Assembly (NCBI GenBank): GCA_965248175.1
Contig: OZ252093.1
Span: forward strand, 310,001-374,000
Source of the DNA: VXPQ01 sp965248175
Lineage (GTDB): Bacteria; Bacteroidota; Rhodothermia; Rhodothermales; VXPQ01
Reading direction: 5' to 3'
DNA: 64,000 bases
The translations under genes and the position numbers were made by a program. Each line of letters starts with the position of its first letter. Positions within the stretch are counted from its first letter, which is position 1. Under the pieces are notes generated by a model. It saw only the letters and a program-made list of their open reading frames with translations. It had not been told where the DNA came from and searched no databases. Of this stretch, positions 26,160-34,790 are shown one piece after another.

Positions 26160-28862
26160 ATGCTTGCGACGGCACGTATCCTGTGTTTCTTCATACTGAG
26201 TTTTGCAGCGATGACGCGCCTGGCGCCCGTAGGCTGGAGTCAGACGCAAACCCGGGCGCAGGTTACCTCCATGGGGGACTCCGTCGGGATACGGGCGGTT
26301 ACCGCAACAGCGACGCTCGAGCCTATACAGGTAGACGGCCGGCTGGACGAACCGGCATGGGAGCAGGGTATCGCCACCACCCGATTTATTCAGCGGGATC
26401 CCGACCAGGGAATGCCGGCGACCGAACGCACCGAGGCCATCATCCTGTACGACAGCGAGGCGATCTATGTCGGAGCGCGTCTGTTCGACAGCGCGCCGGA
26501 TTCGATCGTCGCCCGTCTCGGGCGCCGCGATGCGCAGCAGGAATCCGATTTTTTCGCGGTTTTCCTCGATCCGTATCTGGACCGCCGGAGCGGATACTAT
26601 TTTGGGCTGACCGCCGCCGGCACGCTCCATGACGGGGTGCTCCTGAACGACAACAACGATGATTCCGACTGGGACGGCGTGTGGCAAGGGCGTGTCCAGC
26701 GAACCTCGGAAGGCTGGACGGCCGAGATGCGCATTCCGTACTCGCAACTGCGGTTCTACCAGCAGGATCAGTATGTGTGGGGCGTCAATTTCGTGCGTGG
26801 CATCTCGCGCAAGCAGGAGCGCGCCTATCTGGTCTACACGCCCAGGAACGAAAGCGGCTTCGTGAGCCGCTTCCCGGAACTCGTGGGTATCCGGGATGTG
26901 CGTCCGAGCCGGCAACTGGAGGTGATTCCCTACGTCACGTCGCGCGCCACCTACGATCAAACAGTCAGCGACGGCAACCCGTTCAACGACGGCTCCGTGT
27001 ATGGTATGGACGGCGGCGTGGACATACGGTACGGCCTTACGTCCAATCTGACGCTGAACGCCACCTTGAACCCGGATTTCGGACAGGTGGAAGTGGACCC
27101 TGCCGTCATCAACCTGAGCGATTACGAAACGTACTTCCCGGAGAAACGCCCGTTCTTCATTGAAGGATCTTCGGTATTCGGCAATTTCGGGGAGGGCGGC
27201 GCCAGCAATACCTTCGGGTTCAACTGGAGTAGTCCGTCGTTCTTCTACAGCCGTCGCATCGGACGTTTACCGGCGGGCAGTTTGCCCGGCCATGCATTTT
27301 CGGACATGCCGGAGGGCACGCGCATTCTCGGCGCCGCCAAGGTGATCGGGAAGTTGAACGGCAGTTGGAACGTGGGAATCCTGCAAGCGCTCACAGCCCG
27401 GGAGCATGCTCGTCTGCAGAGTGGGGTCGGCGTGCGATCCAGGGCGGAAGTAGAGCCGACGGCCTACCACGGCGTCTACCGCGCCCAGAAAGAATTCACG
27501 GAGGGGCGCCACGGGCTGGGTTTTCTGTCCACGCTCAACCAGCGCTTCTTCTCGGACAAGCGCCTCATGGACCAGATGAACAAGCGGTCGTTGAGTTTGG
27601 GCGTGGACGGATGGACATTCCTCGATACGGAACATACATGGTTGTTGAACGGCTGGGCCGGTTTATCCCATCTCGAGGGAACCAGGCAGCGGCTACTCGA
27701 CATCCAGCGCAGTTCGCTGCATTATTTCCAGCGTCCGGATATTGATCATATTGCTATCGACAGCAGCGCGACGTCACTGAGCGGCTGGGGCGGGCGCCTG
27801 AACCTGAGCAGGGAGCGCGGGCGCATCATCTTCAATACGGCGATAGGGACGGTGTCCCCCTCCTTCGATGTGAACGACACCGGCTTCCAATACGGATCGG
27901 ACGTGATCAATGGGCATGTCGTACTGGGCTACAGTTGGCCCGATCCCGCTCGCTTTACGAGGGAGGCGTTTGCAATGGCCGCCCTCTTCCGAAGTATCGA
28001 CTATTCCGGGAACGTGTCCACGTCGGGCGCCTTTGCCTTCTCCCGCATCGAATTTCTAAACTACTACATGGCGTTTGTCCGCTTTTTCGTCGGTCCGGAG
28101 ACGGTGAACACGCGGCGCACGCGCGGCGGCCCGCTGATGCTGGATCCGCCGGGCATGGGGCTGGGCTTGTCCGTGTATTCCGACCAGCGCAAGCTGTTTG
28201 TGGTCGGGCTGGGGCTGGATATCGAACGCGGAGGATCGGAAAACGAAACCGAACTGGAGGTGGATATCGAGTGGAAGGCGGCGCCCAACGTAGCCCTTAC
28301 GCTCAGCCCTTCCGTTTCATGGGGAACCGAGCAGGCCCAATGGGTGGGCGCCTTCGACGATCCACTGGCCACCCGAACGTTCGGGAGGCGGTACGTATTC
28401 GCCAAACTCGATCAGGTGACATTGTCCTCCAGTGTGCGGCTCAACTGGACATTTACCCCGAAACTGAGTTTCCAGCTGTATGCGCAGCCACTTATTTCCG
28501 TAGGCGATTATTCGGAGTACAAGGAACTAGCCCGCTCGCGGTCCTATGACTTCGTACGCTACGGGGAAAATGGCTCGACGTTCGATGCAGCAACGCTGGT
28601 GGCGGACCCGGACGGACCCGGCGGACCTGCCGAGGCCATTCAACTTCCCAACCGCGACTTCAATGTGGCCTCGCTGCGGGGAACCGCCCTGGTGCGCTGG
28701 GAATACCGACCGGGTTCCACGCTGTATCTGGTCTGGACGCAGCAGCGGTCCGACTTCACGGACGATCCGTACTTCGAATTCGGCCCGTCGTTCAACCAGT
28801 TGGCGACAGCGCCCATGGAGAACGTGTTCGTGCTGAAAATGAACTGGTGGTTCAGTTCGTAG
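26160..28862 (+). CDS. DUF5916 surface protein with N-terminal CBM9-like domain and C-terminal barrel
   Basis: 900 residues with a signal peptide (cleavage near VGWSQ). An N-terminal CBM9-like domain starts PIQVDGRLDEPAWEQ and contains LYDSEAIYVGARLFDS and EMRIPYSQLRF. The DUF5916 domain follows, with ATLNPDFGQVEVDPAVINLS, FPEKRPFFIEGSS and FFYSRRIGR, its most conserved segments. The long remainder alternates hydrophobic strands and ends VFVLKMNWWFSS, as an outer-membrane barrel does. Function is not established; members occur in polysaccharide-degrading Bacteroidota near glycosidases. Its own promoter should be in 25880-26159, where I see no clear motif. Confidence 0.88.
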   Translation: MLATARILCFFILSFAAMTRLAPVGWSQTQTRAQVTSMGDSVGIRAVTATATLEPIQVDGRLDEPAWEQGIATTRFIQRDPDQGMPATERTEAIILYDSEAIYVGARLFDSAPDSIVARLGRRDAQQESDFFAVFLDPYLDRRSGYYFGLTAAGTLHDGVLLNDNNDDSDWDGVWQGRVQRTSEGWTAEMRIPYSQLRFYQQDQYVWGVNFVRGISRKQERAYLVYTPRNESGFVSRFPELVGIRDVRPSRQLEVIPYVTSRATYDQTVSDGNPFNDGSVYGMDGGVDIRYGLTSNLTLNATLNPDFGQVEVDPAVINLSDYETYFPEKRPFFIEGSSVFGNFGEGGASNTFGFNWSSPSFFYSRRIGRLPAGSLPGHAFSDMPEGTRILGAAKVIGKLNGSWNVGILQALTAREHARLQSGVGVRSRAEVEPTAYHGVYRAQKEFTEGRHGLGFLSTLNQRFFSDKRLMDQMNKRSLSLGVDGWTFLDTEHTWLLNGWAGLSHLEGTRQRLLDIQRSSLHYFQRPDIDHIAIDSSATSLSGWGGRLNLSRERGRIIFNTAIGTVSPSFDVNDTGFQYGSDVINGHVVLGYSWPDPARFTREAFAMAALFRSIDYSGNVSTSGAFAFSRIEFLNYYMAFVRFFVGPETVNTRRTRGGPLMLDPPGMGLGLSVYSDQRKLFVVGLGLDIERGGSENETELEVDIEWKAAPNVALTLSPSVSWGTEQAQWVGAFDDPLATRTFGRRYVFAKLDQVTLSSSVRLNWTFTPKLSFQLYAQPLISVGDYSEYKELARSRSYDFVRYGENGSTFDAATLVADPDGPGGPAEAIQLPNRDFNVASLRGTALVRWEYRPGSTLYLVWTQQRSDFTDDPYFEFGPSFNQLATAPMENVFVLKMNWWFSS

Positions 28863-29052
28863 GGGTTCGGAAAAAACGACAAAGCCTCGGGTACATACTG
28901 TGCTCGGCACAACGTATGACGAGGTGACTTGGTATGATACCCCCGCATGGTTTACCTTAGCGGAAGGTTGCACCTGTCTCCGCAAGCCATTCGTAAACTT
29001 CGGAATGGCGGAAACGCGCAGGTCTTCAACCCGGGGCGCCCCAAAGGATGCA

Positions 29053-29071
29053 TTATGCATTTATTGCATAA
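29053..29071. promoter_or_regulatory. Inverted repeat upstream of the TPR lipoprotein gene
   Basis: TTATGC-N7-GCATAA, in an AT-rich segment 60 bases before the start of the TPR gene. The two arms are perfect. It may be an operator for a dimeric regulator or only the AT-rich promoter; no partner is known. Confidence 0.3.
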
Positions 29072-29130
29072 GCCAGAGCCTTTCTATTCATATTGTGCAT
29101 AGTTGGAATCCTTCTCGCAGGAAACCCGGC

Positions 29131-30204
29131 ATGTGCCCGGTCAGTTCCATCCGTCGCACCTCTTGCCTTGTGCTCCTGCTCGTCATCATGGGGGGATGCG
29201 GTTCCGGTACGGATGGTATCGACGAAGACACCGATCCCCCCGAGTCGCTTCAACGTACCGTCCCCTTGCCCCCCTCGGCCGCGTGCTTCGTGCGATTGGC
29301 GCAGCAGGCGCTGGCCCGTCAGAGCTACATGCAGGGACTCGCCTTCGCCGACAGCGCAATAACGCACGCGCCTTTTACCCCCGACGGTCACTTCGTACAG
29401 GGGCTGGTGTATTTCGAGTTGGGACGCATTGACGAAGCGGGGGCGTCGTGGCGCGAGGTAGAGCGGATTCAGTCCGATTACCCCGGACTTGCCCACAATC
29501 TCGGGAATGTGGCGTTCCAACGCCGTCGCTACCGTGATGCGCTGACCTTCTACACGCGCGAGACCGAACGCAGCAACGATCCCAACCCGTGGCACGGGCT
29601 CGGCGGCACCCACGAGGTGCTGGGCAACGCAGCGAAGGCGCGGGAAGCCTACCTGCAGGCCGTTGCCCTCGATCCGGACTACATTCCTGCGTATGCCGCT
29701 CTTGCCGACTGGTATGAACGCGAAGGCGACTTCAGCGCGGCGCTGACCCATGCCGAGCAGGCTTTTACCCTCGACACCACCAACCTCGCATATCGTTACA
29801 AGGTGGGCTCCCTGCTCCGCCGGGCGGGTGACCCGGCTATGGCGATTCCGCACTTGCGCGTCGTGCTGGATGCACAACCATGGAACTATCAGGCCGCCTT
29901 CTCGCTGGGCCAATCCTTACGGGATCTGGGGCAGTCGGATGAGGCCGCCACGATGCTTACCCGAGCCGACCGGTTGCGTGCGGAGCAGCAGGACGTCTCA
30001 CGCTACGGGCGCGAAGCACGAACCAATCCGGAAAATTTCCAGACGCAATTGACCTATGCCGAGGCATGGGTTAACCTGGGTTTGCTGTATCTAAGTACGG
30101 GGCAACACGTACAGGCGGACACCGCATTGCATCGCGCGTTCCGCCACGGTGAGGGTAACCCTGCGATAGAGGCGGTTCGAGAGCGGCTTCGACCGCGCCG
30201 GTGA
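29131..30204 (+). CDS. TPR-repeat lipoprotein
   Basis: 357 residues from ATG 29131. The leader RRTSCLVLLLVIMGGC has a lipobox (MGGC). The mature part has tandem 34-residue TPR units: for example LAHNLGNVAFQRRRYRDALTF, WHGLGGTHEVLGNAAKAREA and YIPAYAALADWYEREGDFSA, each with the Trp/Leu-Gly-Tyr-Ala-Pro framework. Such proteins are scaffolds, here held on a membrane face. No catalytic domain seen. The frame is open upstream to 28900 but that part is not protein-like. Confidence 0.85.
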   Translation: MCPVSSIRRTSCLVLLLVIMGGCGSGTDGIDEDTDPPESLQRTVPLPPSAACFVRLAQQALARQSYMQGLAFADSAITHAPFTPDGHFVQGLVYFELGRIDEAGASWREVERIQSDYPGLAHNLGNVAFQRRRYRDALTFYTRETERSNDPNPWHGLGGTHEVLGNAAKAREAYLQAVALDPDYIPAYAALADWYEREGDFSAALTHAEQAFTLDTTNLAYRYKVGSLLRRAGDPAMAIPHLRVVLDAQPWNYQAAFSLGQSLRDLGQSDEAATMLTRADRLRAEQQDVSRYGREARTNPENFQTQLTYAEAWVNLGLLYLSTGQHVQADTALHRAFRHGEGNPAIEAVRERLRPRR

Positions 30205-30257
30205 ATCTTTTTTAGGGGGTAAGTAGTAGCCCTATTTTCGTCGAATACAAACGCATA

Positions 30258-30497
30258 TCAAGCTGATATTTGGATGGACATCACGAATAAGCATGCCAAT
30301 CTCTCGGTATCCCCTGCCTCGATCCGATAGAGATAGACTCCACTGGGCAGACCCGTTGCATCCCATCTCGCTTCGTGGTAACCGGCTCCCAGGGTCTTAT
30401 CAAGAAGGCGTTCCACCTCGCGTCCCATCACGTCGTAGACAACCAGTGAAACCGCCGAGGCCTCAGGCAAGGCAAATCGAATCTCCCTTGCCGCCAA
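30258..30497 (-). pseudogene. Orphan sorting-domain fragment 1 (most decayed)
   Basis: Starts abruptly at EIRFALPEASAVSL and reads through VYDVMGREVERLLDK, GAGYHEARWDATG and VYLYRIEAG, then diverges into DTERLACLFVM instead of the usual QTRHMTLLK end. No signal peptide, no ATG, no upstream body. It is a duplicated piece of the metallopeptidase C-terminus at 34791. Confidence 0.7.
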
Positions 30498-30663
30498 CCA
30501 AAAAAGAAGTGGAGGCGAAACGCCGGGAATCCGATAGGCGAATCGTTGCTAAGCACCCCTCCAGCAACGTGTTGTTGCAGCAGGGCAGGTACGTTACACA
30601 GGAAGAACTCGAAGATGAGCGCAAGAGCGCCCTGTTATTTCCTGGCGCAATCTTGCGGTCGAG

Positions 30664-31371
30664 TCAAAAAAGCCCAAAGGAAAGCCCCAGTTTGTAAACA
30701 AACCGGTTTTGGGTATGGGCAATACGCTCCACGATGGAACGATGAACATACTTTTGCGCTTCTGTAGTAACCGCCAGCCTGTTGCCGAGGGGAACCGCTA
30801 CACGTAGGCCGACTTCCAGGGTCCTGAAGCGCTCGTAATAATTTCTGCCCAAATAACCGCCTACAGGGTAAGGGTAAATATCAGGGGGAGTTAAAGGGTC
30901 GAAAAGCCTACAATCGGGAGTATGGATGGATATGCATAGGTCGGTACCGCCTACATAGTCACCACTGACAAAGTGCCAGGATAGGCCGCTGAACAGGCTC
31001 AGGGAAACAAGAGGAATTTTTGTAGGGACCACGTAGAAGCGGGCTCCGGCAATGTGGCTGCGATGAGAATAGGTAACGAAGTCAAAGCTCCCCTTATGTT
31101 CATGCACTCCATCGTCCCAATATCCCCAGCGTAGGCCACCCTGTAAGGAAAGCTTGCCGGCGATAGGAAAAGGCCGGCTGGCAATTTGCACTTCCGGATA
31201 GAATGTGTAGAGGGACTGCCCCCAGGGGGAATGCTCCCAATATTCAGGCTGAAGATTTCGGATGACTCCGCCCTGCACGGATACATTCAACCGGGCAGGC
31301 TGTGCCGCTGCCGAGGAGATCAACAGGAGACAGCCGGCAAGTAGCAGGGTGTAGCGCAGCATATGGATCAC
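30664..31371 (-). CDS. Small outer-membrane beta-barrel protein A of the array
   Basis: 235 residues. Signal peptide RYTLLLAGCLLLISSAAAQ. The mature part alternates short amphipathic strands (RLNVSVQGGVIRNL, LSLQGGLRWGYWDDG, SHIAGARFYVVPT, SLSLFSGLSWHFVSGDYVGG, TLEVGLRVAVPLGNRLAV) with variable loops, and ends SFGLF with the C-terminal aromatic of BAM substrates. The size suits an eight-strand barrel. Function unknown. Shares KLSLQGGLRWGYWDD and HIAGARFYVVPT blocks with copy D rather than with its neighbour B. Confidence 0.78.
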   Translation of the reverse strand: MIHMLRYTLLLAGCLLLISSAAAQPARLNVSVQGGVIRNLQPEYWEHSPWGQSLYTFYPEVQIASRPFPIAGKLSLQGGLRWGYWDDGVHEHKGSFDFVTYSHRSHIAGARFYVVPTKIPLVSLSLFSGLSWHFVSGDYVGGTDLCISIHTPDCRLFDPLTPPDIYPYPVGGYLGRNYYERFRTLEVGLRVAVPLGNRLAVTTEAQKYVHRSIVERIAHTQNRFVYKLGLSFGLF

Positions 31372-31398
31372 CGTTGAGTAATGTCGTACGAAGACAAC

Positions 31399-31623
31399 TT
31401 ATTTGAGCAAGGTCATATGCCTGGTTTGCGCGAAGGCTCCTGCCTCGATTCGATAAAGATAGACTCCACTGGGCAGGCCCGTTGCATCCCATCTCGCTTC
31501 ATGGTAACCGGCTCCCAGGGTCTTATCGAGAAGGCGTTCCGCCTCGCGTCCCATCACATCGTAGACAATGAGTGAAACCGCCGAGGCCTCCGGCAAAGTA
31601 AATCGGATCTCCCTTGCCGCCAA
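31399..31623 (-). pseudogene. Orphan sorting-domain fragment 2
   Basis: 74 codons from the truncated point EIRFTLPEASAVSL to the complete end FAQTRHMTLLK. Identical in protein sequence to fragment 3 and nearly so to the metallopeptidase end. The YPNPFNPST part of the motif is missing: homology to the parent stops at the glutamate before IRF. It has only a TTG as start. The frame stays open upstream but the sequence is not protein-like. Confidence 0.75.
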
Positions 31624-31789
31624 CCAAAAAAGAAGTGGAGGCGAAACGCCGGGAATCCGGTAGGCGAATCGTTGCCAAGCACTCCCCCGGCAACGCGTTG
31701 TGGCAGCAGGGCAAATACGTTACACAGGAAGAATTCGAAAAGCAGCGCAAGAGCGCCCTGTTATTTCCTGGCGCAGTCTTTCGGCCGAG

Positions 31790-32494
31790 TCAAAAAACCC
31801 CAAAGGAAAGCCCCAGTTTGTAAGCAAACCGGTTTTTTGTAGAGAAAACACGCTCCGCCCTGGAACGATGAAAGTACTTTTGCACTTCTGTCGTAACCGC
31901 GAGCCTGTTGCCGAGGGGAACCGCTACGCGTAGACCGACTTCCAGGGTCCTGAAGCGCTCGTGATAATTTCTGCCCCGATAACCGCCTATAGGGTAAGGG
32001 TAAATATAAAATGGCATAATAGGGTCGTAAAGCACACAATCGGGAATACGGATGGATATACATAGGTCGGAACCGCCTACATAGTCACCACTGACAAAGT
32101 GCCAGGATAGGCCGCTGAGCAGGCTCAGGGAAACAAGAGGAATTTGTGTAGAGACCACGTAGAAGCGGACTCCGGCAATGCGACTGCTATAAGAATAGGT
32201 AACGAAGCTAAAGCTCCCCGTATGCTCACGCACTTCATCGTCCCAGTATCCCCAGTGTGGGCCACCCTGTAAGGAAATTCCGCGGGCAATCAAAAAAGGC
32301 CGGCTGGCAATTTGCACTTCCCGATAGGATTCGTAGAGGGACTGCTCCCACAAATCCCCTCCTTGAAGATTTCGGATGACTCCGCCCTGCACGGATACAT
32401 TCAACCGGGCAGGGTGTGCTGTTTGCGCCGCTGCCGAGGATGTCAACAGGAGGCAGCCGGCAAGTAGCAGGGTGTAGCGCGACATATGGATCAC
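31790..32494 (-). CDS. Small outer-membrane beta-barrel protein B of the array
   Basis: 234 residues, same layout as A. The first loop after IRNLQ is unique (GGDLWEQSLYESYR). Block GISLQGGPHWGYWDD, SRIAGVRFYVVSTQIPL is shared with copy C, and the signal-peptide end SSAAAQTAHPARLN with copy D. Ends SFGVF. Starts 27 bases after the stop of fragment 3. Confidence 0.78.
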   Translation of the reverse strand: MIHMSRYTLLLAGCLLLTSSAAAQTAHPARLNVSVQGGVIRNLQGGDLWEQSLYESYREVQIASRPFLIARGISLQGGPHWGYWDDEVREHTGSFSFVTYSYSSRIAGVRFYVVSTQIPLVSLSLLSGLSWHFVSGDYVGGSDLCISIRIPDCVLYDPIMPFYIYPYPIGGYRGRNYHERFRTLEVGLRVAVPLGNRLAVTTEVQKYFHRSRAERVFSTKNRFAYKLGLSFGVF

Positions 32495-32521
32495 CGTTGA
32501 GTAATATCGTACGAAGACAAC

Positions 32522-32746
32522 TTATTTGAGCAAGGTCATATGCCTGGTTTGCGCGAAGGCTCCTGCCTCGATTCGATAAAGATAGACTCCACTGGGCAGG
32601 CCCGTTGCATCCCATCTCGCTTCATGGTAACCGGCTCCCAGGGTCTTATCGAGAAGGCGTTCCGCCTCGCGTCCCATCACATCGTAGACAATGAGTGAAA
32701 CCGCCGAGGCCTCCGGCAAAGTAAATCGGATCTCCCTTGCCGCCAA
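32522..32746 (-). pseudogene. Orphan sorting-domain fragment 3
   Basis: Same 74 codons as fragment 2 with an identical translation, starting at the same truncation point and ending in LLK. Between units the DNA of this part and the spacer beyond it is nearly identical, while the adjoining barrels differ. Confidence 0.75.
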
Positions 32747-32912
32747 CCAAAAAAGAAGTGGAGGCGAAACGCCGGGAATCCGGTAGGCGAATCGTTGCCA
32801 AGCACTCCCCCGGCAACGCGTTGTGGCAGCAGGGCAAATACGTTACACAGGAAGAATTCGAAAAGCAGCGCAAGAGCGCCCTGTTATTTCCTGGCGCAGT
32901 CTTTCGGCCGAG

Positions 32913-33605
32913 TCAAAAAAATCCAAAGGAAAGCCCCAGTTTGTAAACAAACCGGTTTGGGGTATGCTGATTACGCTCCACCATGGAACGATGAATATAC
33001 TTTTGCGCTTCTGTAGTAACCGCCAGCCTCTTGCCGAGAGGAACCGCTACGCGTAGACCGACTTCCAGGGTCCTGAAGCGCTCGTGATAATTTCTGCCCC
33101 AATAATCGCCTACAGGGTAAGGGTAAATATCAAAGCTCATAATAGAATCGAAAATCTCACAATCCGGAAGATAGATGTCTACGCAGCCGTCGGAACCGCC
33201 TACATAGTCACCACTGACAAAGTGCCAGGCTAGGCCGCTGAACAGGCTCAGGGAAACAAGAGGAATTTGTGTAGAGACCACGTAGAAGCGGACTCCGGCA
33301 ATGCGACTGCTATAAGAATAGGTAACGAACCCAACGTTCCCCCTATGCTCACGCACTCCATCGTCCCAGTATCCCCAGTGTGGGCCACCCTGTAAGGAAA
33401 TCCCGCGGACGAGCGGAAAAGGCCGGCTCGTAATTTGCACTTCCGGATAGAATGTGTAGAGGGACTGCTTCCAATCCTCAGGCTGAAGATTTCGGATGAC
33501 TCCGCCCTGCACGGATACATTCAACCGGGCAGGTTGTGCCGCTGCCGAGGAGATCAACAGGAAGCAGCCGGCAAGTAGCAGGGTATAACGCAGCATATTG
33601 GTCAC
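32913..33605 (-). CDS. Small outer-membrane beta-barrel protein C of the array
   Basis: 230 residues, signal peptide RYTLLLAGCFLLISSAAAQ. Shares LQPEDWKQSLYTFYPEVQ with D at the front, GISLQGGPHWGYWDD and SRIAGVRFYVVSTQ with B in the middle, and a unique acidic loop (DGCVDIYLPDCEIFD). Ends SFGFF. The start region contains a 22-bp tandem duplication (33595-33638), which may affect expression. Confidence 0.78.
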   Translation of the reverse strand: MTNMLRYTLLLAGCFLLISSAAAQPARLNVSVQGGVIRNLQPEDWKQSLYTFYPEVQITSRPFPLVRGISLQGGPHWGYWDDGVREHRGNVGFVTYSYSSRIAGVRFYVVSTQIPLVSLSLFSGLAWHFVSGDYVGGSDGCVDIYLPDCEIFDSIMSFDIYPYPVGDYWGRNYHERFRTLEVGLRVAVPLGKRLAVTTEAQKYIHRSMVERNQHTPNRFVYKLGLSFGFF

Positions 33606-33638
33606 CGTTGAGCAATATATTGGTCACCGTTGAGCAAT
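33595..33638 (-). repeat. 22-bp tandem duplication at the start of barrel gene C
   Basis: Unit beginning ATATTGGTCACC and ending GAGCAAT, present at 33595-33616 and 33617-33638. Only unit C has it; the others have one copy of the same spacer sequence. It places a second ATG-like start context ahead of the gene and could change translation. Confidence 0.75.
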
Positions 33639-33655
33639 GTCGTTACGAAGACAGC

Positions 33656-33880
33656 TTATTTGAGCAAGGCCATACGCCTGGTTTGCGTGAAAGATCCTGC
33701 CTCGATCCGATAGAGATAGACTCCACTGGGCAGGCCCGTGGCGTCCCATCTCGCTTCATGGTAACCGGCTCCCAGGGTCTTATCGAGAAGGCGTTCCACC
33801 TCGCGTCCCATCACATCGTAGACAATGAGTGAAACCGCCGAGGCCTCCGGCAAAGTAAATCGGATCTCCCTTGCCGCCAA
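33656..33880 (-). pseudogene. Orphan sorting-domain fragment 4
   Basis: 74 codons like fragments 2 and 3 but ending SFTQTRRMALLK and with REVERLLDK in place of REAERLLDK. It follows barrel D in the leftward direction. Same truncation point and same following spacer. Confidence 0.75.
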
Positions 33881-34046
33881 CCAAAAAAGAAGTGGAGGCG
33901 AAACGCCGGGAATCCAGTAGGCGAATCGTTGCCAAGCACTCCCCCGGCAACGCGTTGTGGCAGCAGGGCAAATACGTTACACAGGAAGAATTCGAAAAGC
34001 AGCGCAAGAGCGCCCTGTTATTTCCTGGCGCAGTCTTTCGGCCGAG

Positions 34047-34763
34047 TCAAAAAAATCCAAAGGAAAGCCCCAGTTTGTAAACAAACGGGTTTTGGATATG
34101 GCCAATACGCCCCACGGCGGAACGATGAATGTACTTTTGCGCTTCTGTCGTAACCGCCAGCCTGTTGCCGAGGGGAACCGCTACGCGTAGACCGACTTCC
34201 AGGGTCCAGAAGCGTTCGTGATAATTTCTACCCCGATATCTACCCCAATAACCGCCTACAGAGTAAGGGTAACTATCAGGGGGACTTAAAAGATCGACAA
34301 GCCTACAACCGGGACTACGGACGGATATGCAGCCGTCGTAACCGCCTACATAGTCACTGCGGACAAAGTGCCAGGATAGGCCGCTGAACAGGCTCAGGGA
34401 AACGAAAGGAATTTGTGTAGGGACCACGTAGAAGCGGGCTCCGGCAATGTGGCTGCTTTGAGAATAGGTAGTGAGGTCGAGGTCTTCTATCCTATGCTCA
34501 CGCACTCCATCGTCCCAATACCCCCAGCGTAGGCCACCCTGTAAGGAAAGCTTGCTGGCGATCAGAAAAGGCCGGCTCGTAATTTGCACTTCCGGATAGA
34601 ATGTGTAGAGGGACTGCTTCCAATCCTCAGGCTGAAGATTTCGGATGACTCCGCCCTGCACGGATACATTCAACCGGGCAGGGTGGGCTGTTTGCGCCGT
34701 TGCCGAGGATGTCAACAGGAGGCAGCCGGCAAGTAGCAGGGTATAACGCGGCATATGGATCAC
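34047..34763 (-). CDS. Small outer-membrane beta-barrel protein D of the array
   Basis: 238 residues; first barrel after the metallopeptidase, whose stop is 27 bases upstream, so the two may be one transcript. Signal peptide RYTLLLAGCLLLTSSATAQ. Has loop block RGRNYHERFWTLEVGLR with an extra WGRYR insertion and the unique IEDLDLTTYSQSS stretch. Ends SFGFF. This is the copy least altered relative to the parent junction, and probably the founder of the array. Confidence 0.8.
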   Translation of the reverse strand: MIHMPRYTLLLAGCLLLTSSATAQTAHPARLNVSVQGGVIRNLQPEDWKQSLYTFYPEVQITSRPFLIASKLSLQGGLRWGYWDDGVREHRIEDLDLTTYSQSSHIAGARFYVVPTQIPFVSLSLFSGLSWHFVRSDYVGGYDGCISVRSPGCRLVDLLSPPDSYPYSVGGYWGRYRGRNYHERFWTLEVGLRVAVPLGNRLAVTTEAQKYIHRSAVGRIGHIQNPFVYKLGLSFGFF

Positions 34764-34790
34764 CGTTGAGTAATGTCGTACGAAGACAGC

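Larger units (their letters stand above)
30258..34787 (-). repeat. Tandem array, four units of 1.12-1.14 kb, of barrel gene plus sorting-domain fragment
   Basis: The equivalent points of each unit (end of the sorting-domain segment) are at 30258, 31399, 32522, 33656 and 34791, giving spacings of 1141, 1123, 1134 and 1135. Each unit, read leftward, has a barrel gene of about 700 bases, a spacer of about 165, and a 225-base copy of the 3' end of the metallopeptidase gene. The 3'-end copies and the spacers are almost identical between units, while the barrel genes differ in blocks. The left copy is the most decayed. Unequal crossing-over from the metallopeptidase 3' end explains the layout. Confidence 0.9.

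Noticed and set aside
28900..29130. N-terminal extension of the TPR lipoprotein
   Set aside because: The lipoprotein signal begins at 29131 and the extension has cysteine-rich, non-protein-like sequence.
31614..31823. A 69-codon plus-strand ORF (PPTKKEVEAKRRES...) repeated at 30487, 31614, 32737 and 33871
   Set aside because: It looks like a charged small protein and is open in all four units. But it starts at TTG, and between the first and second copies about 15 of 17 differences fall at or change codon positions 1 and 2, with only a few silent ones, so there is no sign of selection on this frame. It overlaps the barrel ends and is part of the duplicated spacer.
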